Shown here: piece by piece, positions 31,604 through 33,707 of the stretch | Layout: each line of letters starts with the position of its first letter | Numbering within the stretch: position 1 is the first letter of the stretch | Source: an uncultured Oscillibacter sp. | GTDB lineage: Bacteria; Bacillota; Clostridia; Oscillospirales; Oscillospiraceae | Reading direction: 5' to 3' | Length of the DNA stretch: 33,707 bases | Assembly: GCA_900544105.1 (NCBI GenBank) | Contig: UQUC01000014.1 | Location: 1 to 33,707 of the forward strand | Notes under the pieces: generated by a model | The model's database searches: none | What the model was told of the DNA's origin: nothing | The model's input: only the letters and a program-made list of their open reading frames with translations | Made by a program: the position numbers and the translations under genes

Positions 31604-32905
31604 TCAAAAGACGATGCCGCCGTCACGGTCGAGGTGAAAATCTCTGGAAAAATAGGCTGCCATGGCCTTCACCAGAAGGTCCGTATCCGCCGCGCCCGCC
31701 GTCTCGCAAACGCTGTGCATGGCCAGCTGAGGCAGGCCGATGTCCACGGTAGGAACGGAGAGATGGGCTGTGGAGATATTGCCCAAGGTGGAGCCGCCGG
31801 GGAGATCCGCCCGATTGCTGTATCGCTGTACCGGCACCCCCGCCTCCTGACAAATAGCCTGGAACACCGCCCCGGAAACAGCGTCCGTGGTGTAGCGCTG
31901 GTTGGCGTTGTACTTGATGACGATGCCGCCGCCCAGTACAGGGAACTCCCCCTTGTCGGCGTACTCCGGATGGGCGGGGTGGATGGCGTGGGCGTTGTCC
32001 GCCGACACCATGAAGCTGTTGGCGATGGCCGCCTTCCACGCATCGCTGTCAAGGCCGCAGCCGTGGGCGATCCGCTCCAGCACATCGGTCAGGAAGGTGG
32101 AATCCGCCCCCTGACGGGTGTTGCTGCCCACCTCTTCGTTGTTGAACACCGCCAGCACCGGCAGGCTCCCGCCGGGCTTTGCCGCCAAAAATCCCTCCAG
32201 GCAGCCGAACACGCATTAAAGGTCGTCCAGCCGGGGGGAAACGATGAATTCCCCGTTCAGGCCGGTCTGTACGGCTTTCGTTCTGGGATAGAGGAACAGT
32301 TCCGTGGAGAGCAGATGTTCCTCCCGGACCCCCGCCGCCTCAGCGACGAGCTTCCGGAATGCTCCCGGCTCCTTTCCGCAGCCCAGCAGGGGCAGCAGGT
32401 CTACCGCCGGGTTCAGCTCCGCTCCCTTGTTCACGCTCCGGTCCATGTGGATCGCCACGCTGGGGATCACCAACAGATCCCGGTCGATGTTCACCAGACG
32501 GCTCACGAGGCGGTCACCCTGCCGGATCACCACCCGGCCCGCCACGGACAAGGGCCGGTCCAGCCAGCCACGCCACACACCGCCGCCGTAAGGCTCCACA
32601 CTGAGCCGCAGGGTATTGCCGGCGGAAGCCGCTTCTGCGGTCTCCCGCACCTTGAAGGTGGGGGAATCGCTGTGGGCTGCCGCCATCAAAAAGCCGTGAA
32701 ACGGTCCCTCCGGCACCCGGAACGCCACCAGAGCGGAGTCGCCCCGCTCCACAACATATAGTGTTCCCTTTTCCAGCTTCCACTGCTCAGATTCCCGCAG
32801 CTCCACCGCTCCCGCCGCCGTCAAGGCCGCTTTGGCGTTGGCCGCCGCATGATAGCAGGTGGGACTTTCGTCTAAAAAGCGAAACAGCTTTTGCACCATA
32901 TCCAC
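31604..32905 (-). pseudogene. M18-family aminopeptidase interrupted by one in-frame TAA
   Basis: The two halves together give a full-length M18 zinc aminopeptidase (about 433 codons), which removes N-terminal acidic or other residues from peptides. The first 229 codons include the metal ligand region HSDSPTF (His78) and end PRLDDL (Asp227-Asp228). Codon 230 is TAA at 32216-32218. The same frame then continues CVFGCLEGFLAAK, with VFNNEEVGSNTRQGAD (catalytic Glu) and LAMHSVCETAG (metal His). CAA to TAA is the simplest origin. The start is GTG at 32905 after AGGAGG. Restart at the GTG at 32212 has no ribosome site and would yield a piece without all ligands. A sequencing error, recent mutation or stop read-through are all possible. 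Confidence 0.88.
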
Positions 32906-32941
32906 GTTGGTTTCCTCCTGTCTGATCCCTGATTTTTCATT

Positions 32942-32970
32942 ATTATACCCTTTTTTGTCCCCGAGGTAAA
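32942..32970 (-). promoter_or_regulatory. Promoter of the aminopeptidase-LURP operon
   Basis: Minus strand: TTTACC (32965-32970), 17-bp spacer, TATAAT (32942-32947). Confidence 0.8.
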
Positions 32971-33029
32971 GATAGGTGCCAAAGTTTTCTTGCGCTTTTT
33001 ATAACATATTACAAATCTGTTTTCAGCCC

Positions 33030-33082
33030 TTGAAACGCAAGATATTGTATGTTATGATTCTCTTGCTACAAAAATATTGGGG
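33030..33082 (+). promoter_or_regulatory. nrdD promoter with two NrdR-box-like sites
   Basis: TTGAAA (33030-33035), 17-bp spacer, TATGAT (33053-33058). A box at 33035-33050 fits every invariant position of the NrdR consensus (C-W-A, A-T, T-W-G). A second at 33067-33082 fits all but one. Their centres are 32 bp apart, about three helical turns, as NrdR box pairs usually are. Box 1 lies between -35 and -10, so repression when dATP is high is expected. Confidence 0.75.
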
Positions 33083-33124
33083 CGCCCTGTGCGCCCTTTC
33101 AAAATGTAATGGAGGAAGATCAGC

Positions 33125-33707
33125 ATGACAGTCATCAAGCGGAACGGCTCGGAGGTAACCTTTGACATCACCAAGATCATCGCGGCCATCACCAAGGCCA
33201 ATGAAAGCGTGGACGAGTCCATCCGGATGACCCCCATGCAGATCCAGCGGATCGCGGAAAGCGTGGAGTTTTCCTGCCTGAAGATGAACCGCTCCCCCTC
33301 CGTAGAGGAAATACAAGATTTAGTGGAGTATCAGATCATGGCCCACGGCGCCTTTGAGGTGGCCAAAAACTATGTGACCTACCGCTACACCCGCTCTCTG
33401 GTCCGCCGCTCCAACACCACTGACGAGAAGATCCTCTCCCTGATCGAGTGCTGCAACGAGGAGGCCAAGCAGGAAAACGCCAACAAGAACCCTGTGGTGA
33501 ATTCCACCCAGCGGGACTACATGGCCGGCGAGGTGAGCCGCGACATCACGGAGCGTATCCTCCTGCCTCAGGAGATCGTGGAAGCCCACCGGGAGGGCAT
33601 CATCCACTTCCATGACGCTGATTATTACGCCCAGCACATGCACAACTGCGATCTGGTGAACCTGGAGGATATGCTGCAAAACGGCACTGTCATCACCGGC
33701 ACCCTCA
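33125..33707 (+). CDS. nrdD: Anaerobic ribonucleoside-triphosphate reductase (5' part)
   Basis: Glycyl-radical class III ribonucleotide reductase making dNTPs without oxygen. The first 194 codons are in the window. They contain an N-terminal ATP-cone (residues 1-95, VIKRNGSEVTFDITKIIAAI, then VEEIQDLVEYQIM) that senses ATP/dATP. The start of the catalytic domain follows, with NANKNPVVNSTQRDYMAGE and IHFHDADYYAQHMHNCDLVNL, typical of NrdD. GGAGG at 33111-33115 precedes the ATG. The glycyl-radical end and any nrdG lie beyond the window. Confidence 0.96.
   Translation, partial: MTVIKRNGSEVTFDITKIIAAITKANESVDESIRMTPMQIQRIAESVEFSCLKMNRSPSVEEIQDLVEYQIMAHGAFEVAKNYVTYRYTRSLVRRSNTTDEKILSLIECCNEEAKQENANKNPVVNSTQRDYMAGEVSRDITERILLPQEIVEAHREGIIHFHDADYYAQHMHNCDLVNLEDMLQNGTVITGTL

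Noticed and set aside
31634..32761. 375-codon plus-strand frame opposite the aminopeptidase
   Set aside because: Shadow of the M18 gene, whose motifs are clear on the other strand.

Overview
The window looks like a chromosomal segment of an anaerobic, moderately GC-rich member of the Bacillota, most likely a gut clostridium of the Oscillospiraceae type. The basis is a pyruvate formate-lyase system, an oxygen-sensitive class III ribonucleotide reductase, the NADH sensor Rex, an SLH-domain surface protein, a ZTP and a lysine riboswitch, Gram-positive Shine-Dalgarno sites, and tyrosine integrases of the kind common in that family. The genus is inference; there is no 16S gene here.

Layout. 1-7.2 kb is a small-molecule and redox stress block. 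A partial aldo/keto reductase diverges from a LysR regulator that is co-transcribed with a UvrA-like ABC ATPase. A three-gene operon on the minus strand (CMD-cupin fusion, alpha/beta hydrolase, RibD-C reductase) is read from a textbook MerR-type promoter with a 19-bp spacer, facing its MerR gene. 7.2-12.4 kb holds a hexapeptide acetyltransferase, a PucR regulator with a perfect 17-bp palindrome upstream and a divergent 55-codon ORF, a YgjV membrane protein with a terminator in its leader, tRNA-Arg(CCG), rex followed by an SLH protein, and a 48-residue Cys/Gly-rich single-helix membrane protein.

12.4-19.5 kb is a genomic island at tRNA-Pro(TGG). Left of the intact tRNA lie two decayed tRNA-Pro 5' halves, each followed by the same spaced direct repeat, which suggests serial integrations. 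Right of it come an AT-rich mcrC-mcrB type IV restriction pair and two overlapping tyrosine recombinase genes, the upstream one lacking its N-terminus.

19.6-33.7 kb is metabolic core. It contains a ZTP riboswitch-controlled pflA-pflB operon; a three-gene amino-acid ABC transporter whose leader is a clear lysine riboswitch plus terminator, so it probably imports lysine; an HI0933-type flavoprotein; an NSS sodium symporter; rimM-trmD with a membrane-anchored unknown protein; and an M18 aminopeptidase-LURP operon in which one in-frame TAA interrupts the peptidase just after its metal-binding Asp-Asp motif. The window ends inside nrdD, whose promoter carries two NrdR-box-like sites 32 bp apart.

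The genes fit an anaerobic fermenter. Rex, PFL and NrdD belong to oxygen-free metabolism, ZTP links one-carbon status to formate production, and the riboswitches and small regulators adjust uptake and detoxification.
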